This document shows positions 9,115 through 17,341 of a stretch of 64,000 nt of DNA, piece by piece. The position numbers and the translations under genes were made by a program. The stretch comes from Caballeronia sp. INDeC2 (lineage in GTDB: Bacteria; Pseudomonadota; Gammaproteobacteria; Burkholderiales; Burkholderiaceae), in contig NZ_JALQDG010000003.1 of assembly GCF_023631325.1 (NCBI RefSeq), positions 951,587 through 1,015,586 of the forward strand, read 5' to 3'. The notes beneath the pieces are model-generated. The model was not told the DNA's origin, searched no databases, and saw nothing but the letters and a program-made list of their open reading frames with translations. Positions within the stretch are counted from its first letter, which is position 1. Every line of letters starts with the position of its first letter.

Positions 9115-9540
9115 TCAGTCCGGCTCGCTGCCCGCCATGAATGCGCGCATGAAGACGAGCGCGCCCCAGCCCCAGATCGCGTTGGCGATGAAACTGGGCG
9201 CGAGGCGCGGCAGCATGTTGCCGCTCGGCCAGACGCCGCGCGCCGGATCGATCACGAACACGCCGACCGCCGTGAGCACGATGCCGCCGAAGACCAGCGC
9301 GCCGATCCACGGTGCGCGGCGCTCGGGCGCGACGCGCAGGAGCCACACCATCAGCACAGCGAAGATGGCGCTCCACAACGCATTGGCGATGAATTCGGGG
9401 ATGCCGAGCGGAAGAAACGGTGCCGTGGAAAAGCCGGCCGGATCGACGAGACCCGCTGCATGGAGCAGCGCCAGGGTCGATTCGCGGAAAAAGAGCGCGG
9501 CGAGAAAACCGGAAACTAACGGCAGTATGACTTTTTGCAT
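9115..9540 (-). CDS. Conserved hypothetical integral membrane protein
   Basis: 141-residue protein with four likely transmembrane helices. Two halves look related: PEFIANALWSAIFAVL and APSFIANAIWGWGALVF both carry an FIANA(L/I)W signature, suggesting internal duplication of a two-helix unit. Function not recognised. It is transcribed leftward, convergent with the acyl-CoA gene. Confidence 0.7.
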   Translation of the reverse strand: MQKVILPLVSGFLAALFFRESTLALLHAAGLVDPAGFSTAPFLPLGIPEFIANALWSAIFAVLMVWLLRVAPERRAPWIGALVFGGIVLTAVGVFVIDPARGVWPSGNMLPRLAPSFIANAIWGWGALVFMRAFMAGSEPD

Positions 9541-9649
9541 TGGCTAGACCGCTTGAAGCCGGAGGGCGCGGTTCTCTCCGATTGTCGTGACGAGCGCCAT
9601 TATAGTGGCGTCGCGCGAGCTTCCAAGACGGGTCCGGCGTTGTCGCGGG

Positions 9650-9904
9650 TTATTTTGCGATGGCGTCGCTCGCCGGGCTGTTGTGCAGCATGCGATCGCT
9701 GTTCGGCGGCGGATTCGGACGCTTCACCGGCATGTTGTCGGGGTTGTCGGGGCGTGTGGCGCTTGCGGATGGAGCGCCGGGTGCGCTCGGCGGTTTGACC
9801 ATCGAGGCGTTGTCGTCGGGGCGCGCGGTCTGGGCGTGGGCCGCAAACGTCGTAAATGTCGTGATGAGCAGAAGGGCGGCTGTGGCGAGGCAATGTCGGG
9901 TCAT
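9650..9904 (-). CDS. Small secreted proline-rich protein, unknown function
   Basis: 84 residues with a clear signal peptide (cleavage after AAHAQ, about residue 24). The mature part is short, proline/asparagine-rich and probably disordered (TRPDNPDNMPVKRPNPPPNS). The ATG is preceded by GGAGAG-like sequence on the minus strand. Family not recognised; such alanine/proline-rich exported peptides are common and poorly conserved in Burkholderia. Confidence 0.6.
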   Translation of the reverse strand: MTRHCLATAALLLITTFTTFAAHAQTARPDDNASMVKPPSAPGAPSASATRPDNPDNMPVKRPNPPPNSDRMLHNSPASDAIAK

Positions 9905-10060
9905 GATCGCTCTCCGCGAAGGGGAGACTTTTTGATGTGCATGGCGCGTGCCCGGCGCCCGGCGCGATTGGCAGGACGACCGATCCGCCGCGCTGCGGTA
10001 AAATCGCGGATTCCCCTTCAGATTCAGGCGGTTCGCACGAAAGCGCGGCTGCCGTCGCCC

Positions 10061-11065
10061 ATGTCAGCCGTATCGAAGATCAGCCCCCGCCGCGTTTCCG
10101 TCGCACCGATGATGGATTGGACGGACCGCCATTGCCGGTCCCTGCATCGCCTCGTGTCGCGTCATACCTGGCTCTACACGGAGATGGTGACGACCGGCGC
10201 GCTGCTCTACGGAGATGTCGCCCGGCATCTCGCGTTCACGCCCGCCGAGGCGCCCGTCGCGCTGCAACTCGGCGGCAGCGAACCGGCGGATCTCGCCAAA
10301 AGCGCGAAGCTCGGCGAACAGTGGGGCTACGACGAGATCAACCTGAATTGCGGATGCCCTTCCGAGCGCGTGCAACGCGGCGCATTCGGCGCGTGCCTGA
10401 TGAAGGAGCCGCAGCTCGTCGCCGACTGCGTGAAGGCCATGCGCGATGCCGTTTCGATTCCGGTGACGGTCAAGCATCGCATCGGCGTGGATACGGTCGA
10501 AGAATACGAGTTCGTGCGCGATTTCGTCGGCACGATCGCCGATGCGGGCTGCGAGGTGTTCATCGTGCATGCGCGCAACGCGATCCTGAAAGGCCTGAGC
10601 CCGAAGGAGAACCGCGAGATTCCGCCGCTCAAGTACGAGTATGCGTATCGTTTGAAGCGCGACTTTCCGCATTTGGAAGTGTCGATCAACGGCGGCATCA
10701 AGACGCTGGATGAAGTCGAAGAGCATCTGAAGCACGTCGACGGCGTGATGCTCGGCCGTGAGGCTTATCACAATCCGTACGTGCTCGCGGGTGTCGATAC
10801 GCGCTTCTATGGCGCCGATACGCCGGTTCCCTCGCGCGAGGACATCGAGGCGGGGCTGATCGACTACGCGCGTGACGAACTTTCGCGCGGCACGTATCTC
10901 GGCGCGGTGACGCGGCATGCGCTGGGGCTGTATCGCGGCGTCGCGGGCGCGCGCGGATGGCGTCGCGTGCTCTCCGACAATCGCCGCCTCGCGAGAGGCG
11001 ACCTGACGGTTTTCGACGAAGCGCGCAGCCACCTTCGCGAAGCTTTGGAAGCAATCGAGTCCTGA
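10061..11065 (+). CDS. dusA: tRNA-dihydrouridine(20/20a) synthase DusA
   Basis: 334-residue FMN enzyme that reduces uridines 20/20a in the tRNA D-loop using NADPH. The DusA N-terminal signature (SVAPMMDWTDRHCR) is present. So are LNCGCPSERVQRGAFGACLM with its catalytic cysteine, KHRIGVD and the FMN-phosphate loop ISINGGI/GVMLGREAY. The ATG at 10061 starts 11 residues before SVAPMMD; longer in-frame extensions upstream are not protein-like. It lies about 120 bases before a tRNA gene. Confidence 0.95.
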   Translation: MSAVSKISPRRVSVAPMMDWTDRHCRSLHRLVSRHTWLYTEMVTTGALLYGDVARHLAFTPAEAPVALQLGGSEPADLAKSAKLGEQWGYDEINLNCGCPSERVQRGAFGACLMKEPQLVADCVKAMRDAVSIPVTVKHRIGVDTVEEYEFVRDFVGTIADAGCEVFIVHARNAILKGLSPKENREIPPLKYEYAYRLKRDFPHLEVSINGGIKTLDEVEEHLKHVDGVMLGREAYHNPYVLAGVDTRFYGADTPVPSREDIEAGLIDYARDELSRGTYLGAVTRHALGLYRGVAGARGWRRVLSDNRRLARGDLTVFDEARSHLREALEAIES

Positions 11066-11182
11066 CGCGCTCGCTTCGGAAAAAGATGCTCAAAGGTACT
11101 AGGCAAGCGCAATCTTTGTTCGTATAATCTCGCTTCTTGATTGCTGCGGCAAGTTTGAAGCGGTCAGGATCGCGGTAACAGT

Positions 11183-11259
11183 GGTGGCTGTAGCTCAGTT
11201 GGTAGAGTCCAGGATTGTGATTCCTGTCGTCGTGGGTTCGAGTCCCATCAGCCACCCCA
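11183..11259 (+). tRNA. tRNA-His (GTG)
   Basis: 77 nt including the extra G at position -1 paired with C73 and the encoded CCA, both diagnostic for tRNA-His. The anticodon is GTG. A TATAAT hexamer lies at 11123-11128, and a terminator follows directly. Confidence 0.97.
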
Positions 11260-11269
11260 CCGAGAATTC

Positions 11270-11309
11270 AAGCAAAAAGCCCAGTCATTCGACTGGGCTT
11301 TTTGCTTTT
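11270..11309 (+). terminator. Intrinsic terminator after tRNA-His
   Basis: Perfect 17-bp inverted repeat (11270-11286 with 11291-11307, loop ATTC) with a GC core GCCCAGTC/GACTGGGC and flanking A5/T5 runs. It should work in both directions. Confidence 0.9.
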
Positions 11310-11397
11310 CTGGCTCCGGCGGCGCAAACGTTCACCCGCTTTCCTTCACCATGCTAGGATTTCCAAACCACCCCCAACGACGACACTGGAGGCAGAC

Positions 11398-11700
11398 ATG
11401 ACCACTTTGGCGATCGACGGTGTGCGCTGGGTCAACGACCGCGTGACCAACGTGCGCTGGGGCAGTTTCGATCCGGCCACGAACGACTGGGCCGCACCCA
11501 CCACCATCGTGGACGTCCAGCAAGTCGTGGACGCCATCAAAAGCGGCAAGGAAGTCCGCACGCTCTTCACGCTCGGCGGCCGTGCGTTCCTCGGTCCGAA
11601 AGTCAGCGCGCTGCCTTATACGAACGGCCATATCGGCATCGAGGCGCGCGTGCAGGACGGGCAGATCGAGAAATCGCTCGAAGACCTGCCGCCCGTCTGA
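11398..11700 (+). CDS. Conserved hypothetical protein (100 aa)
   Basis: 100-residue cytosolic protein from an ATG with a strong GGAGG site. The repeated strand pattern (DGVRWVNDRVTNVRWG) followed by VQQVVDAIKSGKEVRTLF and GPKVSALPYTNGH resembles DUF3892-type small proteins, but that match is tentative. An in-frame start 32 codons upstream overlaps the tRNA terminator and is rejected. Function unknown. Confidence 0.75.
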   Translation: MTTLAIDGVRWVNDRVTNVRWGSFDPATNDWAAPTTIVDVQQVVDAIKSGKEVRTLFTLGGRAFLGPKVSALPYTNGHIGIEARVQDGQIEKSLEDLPPV

Positions 11701-11734
11701 GCATGTCGCGAAAGGGCGCTCGCGGAGACACGCG

Positions 11735-12127
11735 TTGAATCGGCAACAGGCGCTTCAGTTCGAGACCGACTTCATGCCGCGCATCGTCGAGCGCGTGATG
11801 CGGGTCGTCGGGCACGGCGTGCGCGTCGAGATTCTTCCCTACGAGCGTGCGGCCGTGCCGACGCGTCTGCATGTCAGCGCCGAGCGCGCGCATCACGAGC
11901 GCGATGATCCGCGCGGCTATCCGTATTCGCTGAATGTATTTCTGACTTGGGACGACGAAGAGATCGAGCGTCTGATGGGCGCCGGCGGCGAGGCCCGTTT
12001 CCTGCGATATCTCGACGCGATGGCCGCGAAGTTCGACGCCTGGCAGGGCGCGCGCGACGTCGATCTCGCGACGCGCTCGCAAGCGGAGCCGTCGGTGCTG
12101 TTCGGCGGTCTCGATTTCGAAGCCTGA
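11735..12127 (+). CDS. Hypothetical protein with TTG start (130 aa)
   Basis: 130 residues starting at a TTG, preceded by GGAGA at 6-base spacing; no ATG is in frame near this point. The sequence (ETDFMPRIVERVMRVVGHG) has an amphipathic N-terminal helix, then a beta-rich part ending in VLFGGLDFEA. No signal peptide or membrane span. It follows the previous hypothetical by 34 bases and may share its transcript. No family recognised. Confidence 0.62.
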   Translation: MNRQQALQFETDFMPRIVERVMRVVGHGVRVEILPYERAAVPTRLHVSAERAHHERDDPRGYPYSLNVFLTWDDEEIERLMGAGGEARFLRYLDAMAAKFDAWQGARDVDLATRSQAEPSVLFGGLDFEA

Positions 12128-12242
12128 TCACGGCGGCCGGCTGCCGCCTGTTAGCGTCCGTTCAGCCGACGCATCGTTTCCGCCTGCGCTCACGTATCGC
12201 GTGACGCCGGCAGGGCGCATCAACATGAACGTGGAGGTCGAT

Positions 12243-12446
12243 ATGGCATCGTCGAATGAAGGCGATCTGCGCGCATTCGTGCAGACCGCGGAACAAGCGG
12301 GCGGCTTTGTGTGGGTGCTGACGCTCGTCGATTTTTCGGCGCGCGAAGTCAAGCGCACCCTTGTCTCCGAAGAAAACTTCGCTACCGCCGACGCGGCCCG
12401 CGACGCCGGCAACGATCGCCTGAAAGGAATGTCGAACGACCGCTGA
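12243..12446 (+). CDS. Hypothetical protein (67 aa)
   Basis: The ATG at 12243 follows GGAGG by six bases, which decides the start over two earlier in-frame codons. The 67-residue product (MASSNEGDLRAFVQTAEQ) shows two beta-strands (GFVWVLTLVDFS, REVKRTLVSEE) and a short helix, a pattern seen in small DUF-type proteins. Function unknown. Confidence 0.6.
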   Translation: MASSNEGDLRAFVQTAEQAGGFVWVLTLVDFSAREVKRTLVSEENFATADAARDAGNDRLKGMSNDR

Positions 12447-12477
12447 CGAAGCGTCACACGCGCGGCGCGCGACGGAT

Positions 12478-12820
12478 TCACTTCGTCGCGATCACCATCG
12501 AATCCGGTCCCACCAGAGGCTCGACGCGCGCCGCTGAAATCCCGCTTCCTTCATCCACGCTCGGCATTTGCGCGCCGGTGTAGTCAAGCCGCGAAGCGTC
12601 TCGACAGCACGTCGGGCTCATCAGAAGCCGAGCGCGTTCTGACGCCGTTCGTCGTCGATGAGGGCTGCCGCCCGGCTGCAGCGCCGCATGACCACTTCAC
12701 ATCTTCTGCGGCAGATTCCAGTCGTGCAGGACTTCGAGAAATCGCCCGCATGAAAGCGCAGCCGCTCCTGCAGTACGTTCGCCGCGATGTAATCGTCGAA
12801 GATCGGCCTGACCCCGGCAA
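12478..12820 (-). pseudogene. Decayed O-methyltransferase remnant (C-terminal half)
   Basis: On the minus strand, blocks typical of the SAM-dependent O-methyltransferase_2 family appear in the right order but in different frames. They are VRPIFDDYIAA..LQERLRF (12738-12812), LHDWNLPQK (12703-12729), ALIDDERRQNALGF (12624-12665, then a stop), DYTGAQ/CRAWMKEAGF and the terminal ARVEPLVGPDSMVIATK (12478-12540). Intact homologues have linkers between these blocks; here those linkers are deleted or shifted, and the N-terminal half is missing or unrecognisable. The gene is dead. It fills most of the 530-base gap before the SDR gene. Confidence 0.78.
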
Positions 12821-12977
12821 GGCGGAGCCGCTTCCCGTCAGAAGATTTGCGGGCCGCATCACGCACAGAAAACTCGTTCGACGATATCGAACATGTGCGC
12901 CAACCATGTCGTACGGCAGCGCGCGAAGTCCCGCCCATAATGACTTCACACTGATCAACGTTCACAAGGAGAACGTC

Positions 12978-13715
12978 ATGAATCGCTTCGAAGGCAAGAC
13001 AGTTCTGGTCACCGGCGGCAACAGCGGTATCGGTCTCGCGGCAGCGCAGGCATTTGCGGCGGAAGGCGCGCGCGTCATCATCACGGGCCGTGACGAAAGC
13101 TCGCTCGCCACGGCGCGCGAATCGCTGGGCGCGAACGCGATCGCCATTCGCAACGTGGCCGGCACGGTCGGCGCCGCGCGTGAGCTCGCGCAATCGCTCG
13201 TCGATGCAAACATCCGGCTGGATGCGATCTTCGTCAACGCGGGCGTCGGCACGTTCGCGCCGTTCACCGACATCGACGAAAAGGCGTGGGACGAAACCTT
13301 CGCGATCAACGTGAAAGGGCCGTATTTCCAGATCCAGTCGCTGGTGCCGCTCTTGAACGAAGGCGCGTCGATCGTACTGAACGGTTCCATCAACGCGCAT
13401 ATCGGCATGCCGATGTCGTCGGTGTACGCGGCGAGCAAGGCGGCGCTCGTGTCGTTCGCGAAGACGCTGTCGGCGGAATTGCTGCCGCGCGGCGCGCGCG
13501 TGAACGTGGTGAGCCCCGGCCCGGTCTCGACGCCGCTGCACGGCAAGCTCGGCCTCGTCGACGAAGCCGCCGCCCAGCTTCAGAGCCAGATTCCGCTCGG
13601 GCGCTTCGGCAAGTCGAGCGAAGTGGCGGCGACGGTGCTGCATCTGGCATCGGCGGAATCGGGCTTCATCGTCGGCACGGAGATCGTGATCGACGGCGGC
13701 ATGAGCCAGCTTTGA
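12978..13715 (+). CDS. SDR-family oxidoreductase
   Basis: 245-residue classical short-chain dehydrogenase/reductase. It has TGGNSGIG (cofactor loop), NAG (VNAGVG), catalytic Ser (LNGSINAHIG), YAASK (Tyr/Lys pair) and the PGPVSTPL segment. The start has AAGGAG seven bases before the ATG. No acidic residue after strand two is obvious (ITGRDESSL has Arg), so NADP(H) is likely. It sits between an O-methyltransferase relic and an ABM monooxygenase, which may mark an eroded secondary-metabolism locus. Substrate unknown. Confidence 0.9.
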   Translation: MNRFEGKTVLVTGGNSGIGLAAAQAFAAEGARVIITGRDESSLATARESLGANAIAIRNVAGTVGAARELAQSLVDANIRLDAIFVNAGVGTFAPFTDIDEKAWDETFAINVKGPYFQIQSLVPLLNEGASIVLNGSINAHIGMPMSSVYAASKAALVSFAKTLSAELLPRGARVNVVSPGPVSTPLHGKLGLVDEAAAQLQSQIPLGRFGKSSEVAATVLHLASAESGFIVGTEIVIDGGMSQL

Positions 13716-13776
13716 GCCGGCTTTGAGTCAAGCGCGCGGACCGCACGCGCGGTCCGTGCACCGTGAGGCATCCATC

Positions 13777-14130
13777 ATGAGCGACATCACTTCTTTCGTC
13801 GTGCATCTGCCGGGCAAGCCGGAGCATCGCGAGGAACTCGAAACGCGTCTTCTCGACGTGCTGGAACGCATGTCCGAAGAGCCGGATTTCATCAACACGT
13901 ATCTGCATCGCGCGGCCGACGATCCGGACACGCTCGTGCTGTATGAAACGTGGGCGTGCTCGGCCGAGCATTTCCGTGCGCAGCATCTGGGGCGGCCTTA
14001 TCGGCAGGCATACGAGGCCGTTCTGCCGCAATTGCTCGCGCGCGAGCGGACGATCGAATTTCTCACGCCGCTGCGGGCCTACGAACGGAGCGCGCTCAGC
14101 GCATCGACGGCTGCAACTCGCCCCAGCTGA
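13777..14130 (+). CDS. Antibiotic biosynthesis monooxygenase (ABM) family protein
   Basis: 117 residues. The ferredoxin-like ABM fold is recognisable from FVVHLPGKPEHREELETRLLDVL (strand plus helix), FINTYLHRAADDPDTLVLYETWA (central strands) and the AEHFRAQHLGRPY helix. Members act as small cofactor-free monooxygenases or unknown-function dimers. The ATG with GAGG upstream is preferred to an earlier in-frame start. The last 35 bases overlap the convergent lytic transglycosylase gene. Probably expressed with the SDR 61 bases upstream. Confidence 0.85.
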   Translation: MSDITSFVVHLPGKPEHREELETRLLDVLERMSEEPDFINTYLHRAADDPDTLVLYETWACSAEHFRAQHLGRPYRQAYEAVLPQLLARERTIEFLTPLRAYERSALSASTAATRPS

Positions 14131-14557
14131 CGAGAATCTGCTGGATGCTGCGCGCGTAGGCATCGCGATGTTTCGGCGACTCCGAGTGATAAGCGCCGAT
14201 CGCGCGCCACGTGTTGCCGTACTTCACCATCTTCTGCTTGAGGAGCCACGCGGCGACGAACACGTTGACGCATGGATCGGCGAGCGCGCGATGCGGAATG
14301 CCCTGACGCGCGAGATCGGGAAAATGGATCGAGTTGATCTGCAACTGGCCTATATCGATCGAGCCGTTGGTATTGCGGTTGATCGCGGCGGCATCGCCCT
14401 TCGATTCGCGCCAGGCGACCGCGCGCAGCACGAGGGGATTCACGCCCTGATAGGCGCCGGCCTGCTCGAAGCAATCGTCGGCGTGCGCGGCGCTCGTCGC
14501 AAGCGATGCGCCGAACAGCACGCAGGCGGCGAGGGCGGCATGGGTCGATCGGAACAT
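14096..14557 (-). CDS. Small secreted lytic transglycosylase (SLT/IagB type)
   Basis: 153-residue periplasmic muramidase-like enzyme. A signal peptide (cleavage after SAAHA) is followed by one SLT domain with the catalytic glutamate in AWRESKGD, the IDIGQLQIN motif and AYHSESP. The length matches IagB/VirB1-type specialised transglycosylases that open peptidoglycan for envelope machines, but no secretion genes lie in this window. Two exported proteins of unknown function lie just upstream in the same direction. Its 3' end overlaps the ABM gene tail to tail. Confidence 0.88.
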   Translation of the reverse strand: MFRSTHAALAACVLFGASLATSAAHADDCFEQAGAYQGVNPLVLRAVAWRESKGDAAAINRNTNGSIDIGQLQINSIHFPDLARQGIPHRALADPCVNVFVAAWLLKQKMVKYGNTWRAIGAYHSESPKHRDAYARSIQQILVSWGELQPSMR

Positions 14558-14591
14558 GAAGCGTGGCTCCTTCGGGAGTGGGACGTGGCGC

Positions 14592-14936
14592 TCAAGGCGC
14601 GAGCGCGATGTCGATGCGATGCTCGATGTCCTTCATGTACGTGCGCGATTCGTCGGACACGACGAGACGCGGCCCCGGGCCGCTGCATTTGCAATCGACG
14701 GCGACGCGGCGCGCTTTCTTGCTCTTTCTGCTCGCGGATTTGACGGGCGGTTCGTCGTCGTCGATGGCGGCGGGCGGCAGCATCGCGAGCGTCGGCAAGG
14801 GCGGATAGACCTTCTGGACGACGGGCGAGAGCGCCGCGAGCGTTTGCACGGAAGCGGGCGCGCTCACGTCGAGCGGACCGGCGATGGCGCTCGCCGAAAG
14901 CAGCATGGCGAGGCTCGGAATCAGGATTCGGCGCAT
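14592..14936 (-). CDS. Hypothetical exported protein (114 aa)
   Basis: 114 residues with a signal peptide (MRRILIPSLAMLLSASAIAG). It has a proline-rich middle and a lysine/arginine patch (SASRKSKKARR) before a CxC motif (DCKCSGPGP) and an acidic C-terminal helix. It lies between the lytic transglycosylase and a lipoprotein gene, all leftward with short gaps (34 and 4 bases), so the three are probably one operon. Function unknown. Confidence 0.65.
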   Translation of the reverse strand: MRRILIPSLAMLLSASAIAGPLDVSAPASVQTLAALSPVVQKVYPPLPTLAMLPPAAIDDDEPPVKSASRKSKKARRVAVDCKCSGPGPRLVVSDESRTYMKDIEHRIDIALAP

Positions 14937-14940
14937 CGCT

Positions 14941-15327
14941 TCAGCCTCCCTGCGTCGGCTTGATCGACACGCTGTAGGGCTGTCGCGCGCCGGCGGTCAG
15001 GTTCTCCAGGCTCAGCTTGACCGTGTGCCGGGAAGGAACGCCTTTCCAGATCGCCTGATTCAGATACGGGAAGTCCTGCGTGAGCGCGGTCACGAGGATG
15101 GTCGTCGGCTGCTTCTGCGCGGCCGCGAGCGCACCGGCTTTCGCGAGGATCGCGGTGAGTTGCGGGTCGCGCGCGCCGAGCGCGTCAGCGGGAATTTCGA
15201 AGCGGATGATGTCGGCGCTCGCCGCCGGCTTGTCGCTCTGGGCCGTGCTGAGCGGCGGCATCGGCGCGCAGCCGCTCAGGGCGAACGCGACGGCGACGGC
15301 GAAAAGAAATGAGGCTGCCCCCTTCAC
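14941..15327 (-). CDS. Hypothetical lipoprotein (128 aa)
   Basis: The GTG start at 15327 is supported by AGGAG at ideal spacing; an upstream in-frame ATG gives a non-protein-like extension. A hydrophobic segment leads to the lipobox LSGCAP (Cys ~19), so this is a lipid-anchored envelope protein. The mature part (IIRFEIPADALGARDPQL...) has alternating strands and ends SVSIKPTQGG. It is the first gene of the exported trio leading to the lytic transglycosylase. Family not recognised. Confidence 0.7.
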   Translation of the reverse strand: MKGAASFLFAVAVAFALSGCAPMPPLSTAQSDKPAASADIIRFEIPADALGARDPQLTAILAKAGALAAAQKQPTTILVTALTQDFPYLNQAIWKGVPSRHTVKLSLENLTAGARQPYSVSIKPTQGG

Positions 15328-15498
15328 TGGAATCTCCTGATCGAATCGTGGCGATATGCGAGATGACGGCGCGCGCGCGCGACTTGATAGCCGCGCGCAA
15401 ACGTTTCGCCAAATAGCAAGACTTGACTCAGAAGACAGCGATTCGAGAAATCTGCCGGCGCGCATCGCGTCGAACGATGCCGCGATGTCGCGGATCGG

Positions 15499-15696
15499 TC
15501 AGATGGGCCACCATGCGCCGATGCTCGGCTCGGCATCGAGTGCGCGGAGGAAGTCGTCGGCGAAGGCGTCGGCGGCGATCTCCCGTTCGGGCGAGCCTTC
15601 GGGCAGATCGTGAGGATTCTTGAGGCCGCGCGCGTGGCGGATGGCGGCAACCGTTTCGGTCAGGGCGGCGAGCGAGTCGAGGGTGTGGGAGTTCAT
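15499..15696 (-). CDS. Possible small protein (65 aa)
   Basis: 65 residues from MNSHTLDSLAALTETVAAIRH to the C-terminus DAEPSIGAWWPI. The composition and two amphipathic helices look protein-like, but no ribosome binding site is evident at this ATG and the frame is open 14 codons further upstream. It may be the first gene of the leftward trio or a chance frame. Confidence 0.42.
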   Translation of the reverse strand: MNSHTLDSLAALTETVAAIRHARGLKNPHDLPEGSPEREIAADAFADDFLRALDAEPSIGAWWPI

Positions 15697-15750
15697 ACGG
15701 GGGATTACGGCACGCGCGGCGAAGGCTTGAGCCCTCACGTCATAAAACCC

Positions 15751-17175
15751 TCACCCTTTCGTCTTCCGATGCCCCGACACCAACGCGCCCGCGTCCCTCG
15801 CGAGCCCGAACAGATCCAGCACGCCGACGAGCCCGACAAACGCGACGATCAGAAACGCGACGCTGAAATCCTCCGGCCCGATCGAATGCGCATCGTGCCC
15901 GTGCAGCCACTCGCCGAAGCGCAATGCGATCGCGCCGACCGCGACGCCTATGCCCATCGTCATCTGAAAGAGCGTGCTCGAAAGCGCCGACGCGCCGCTC
16001 ATCTGCGCTTTCGGTACGTCGGCGAAGCTCAGCGTATTGAGCGCCGTGAACTGGAGCGAGCGCGACAGGCCGCTCGCGAACAGCACGACGACGATCACGA
16101 GCGTGGGCGTCGCCGGCGTGAGCAGGCTCATCGCGGCAAGCGAGAGCGCCGCAATCACGCCATTGACGATCAGCACCGGCCGAAAGCCGAACTGGCGCAT
16201 CACGGGCGTCGTGACGAGCTTCATCGACAGATTGCCCGCGAACACGGCGAGCGTGAGCAGGCCCGAATCGAACGCGTTCATGCCGAAGCCGACCTGGAAC
16301 ATCAGCGGCAATAAAAAAGGCGCCGCGCTGATCGCGATGCGAAAGAGTGATCCGCCGCCCATCGCCACGGCAAAGGTCTTTACCTTCAGCGCCGACAGAT
16401 CGACGACCGGCTGCGCCGCGCGCCGCAGATGCCACCACGACACGATGCCCGCCGCCACGCCCACCGCGATGAGCACGCCGATGAAGGTCCAGTCGGCGTC
16501 GCTGCGGCCGACCAGCTCCATTGCGTAGAGCAGCGTCGTGCACGCGATCCCGCAAAGCGCGAAGCCCGGCAGATCGAAGCGCCGCGTCGCGTACTCGCGC
16601 TCGTTGCCGATGAAGCGCAGCGTCAGCAGCAAGCCGATCAGACCGAGCGGCACGTTCAGATAGAAGATCCAGCGCCACGACGAATACGTCGTGATGAAGC
16701 CGCCGAGCGGCGGGCCGATCACCGGGGCGACGAGCCCGGGCCACGTGATGATCGCGATGGCGCGCATCAGGCCTTCCTTGGGCGTCGCGCGCAGCACGGC
16801 GAGCCGGCCGACGGGCACCATCATCGCGCCGCCGATCCCCTGCAGCACCCGCGCCGCGGCGAACGCGGGCAGCGTCGACGTGGTCGCGCACAGCACGGAC
16901 GCGGCGGTGAACACGGCGATCGCGCTCGCGAACACGGTGCGCAAGCCGAAGCGGTCGGCGGCCCAGCCGGAAATCGGGATGAACACGGCGAGCGTGAGCA
17001 GATAAGCCGTGATGCCGAGACTCATGTCGGCGGGATGCACGTCGAACGAGCGCGCCATCTGCGGCAAAGCCGTTGCGATGATCGTGCCGTCGAGGTTCTC
17101 CATGAAGAAAGTCGCCGCGACGAGCGTGACGATGAGCGACGAGCCTTTTTTCTCGCGATCGCTGGCGGACGGCAT
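15751..17175 (-). CDS. MFS drug exporter, DHA2 (EmrB/QacA) family
   Basis: 474-residue inner-membrane proton antiporter with about 14 predicted helices. The DHA2 signature at helix 1 (ENLDGTIIATALPQMARSF), the helix 2-3 loop motif (WAADRFGLRTVF) and the helix 5 antiporter motif (GPPLGGFI) are present. The start at 17175 is preceded by AGGAG ten bases upstream; further upstream codons are not membrane-protein-like. No HlyD/EmrA partner is adjacent, so it probably works alone at the inner membrane. Substrate unknown. Confidence 0.9.
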   Translation of the reverse strand: MPSASDREKKGSSLIVTLVAATFFMENLDGTIIATALPQMARSFDVHPADMSLGITAYLLTLAVFIPISGWAADRFGLRTVFASAIAVFTAASVLCATTSTLPAFAAARVLQGIGGAMMVPVGRLAVLRATPKEGLMRAIAIITWPGLVAPVIGPPLGGFITTYSSWRWIFYLNVPLGLIGLLLTLRFIGNEREYATRRFDLPGFALCGIACTTLLYAMELVGRSDADWTFIGVLIAVGVAAGIVSWWHLRRAAQPVVDLSALKVKTFAVAMGGGSLFRIAISAAPFLLPLMFQVGFGMNAFDSGLLTLAVFAGNLSMKLVTTPVMRQFGFRPVLIVNGVIAALSLAAMSLLTPATPTLVIVVVLFASGLSRSLQFTALNTLSFADVPKAQMSGASALSSTLFQMTMGIGVAVGAIALRFGEWLHGHDAHSIGPEDFSVAFLIVAFVGLVGVLDLFGLARDAGALVSGHRKTKG

Positions 17176-17341
17176 CGGTCGGGCGCTCCTGCATGACTCG
17201 TTGGAAGCTTGCCATTCTAGCCGCGAGAGCAGAGCTTTCGCGCCTATGGTAGTTTTTGCGATTGTCGGAAAACCAGCCCAGCAGCATTTCCGACAATGCG
17301 CCGACAGCGCGCAAACACAACGCCAACAAGAGGAATCAGCA

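Noticed and set aside
11259..11310. tRNA-His 3' end as an att site of a genomic island
   Set aside because: The repeat there is a symmetric terminator; no second copy of the tRNA end and no integrase were found downstream.
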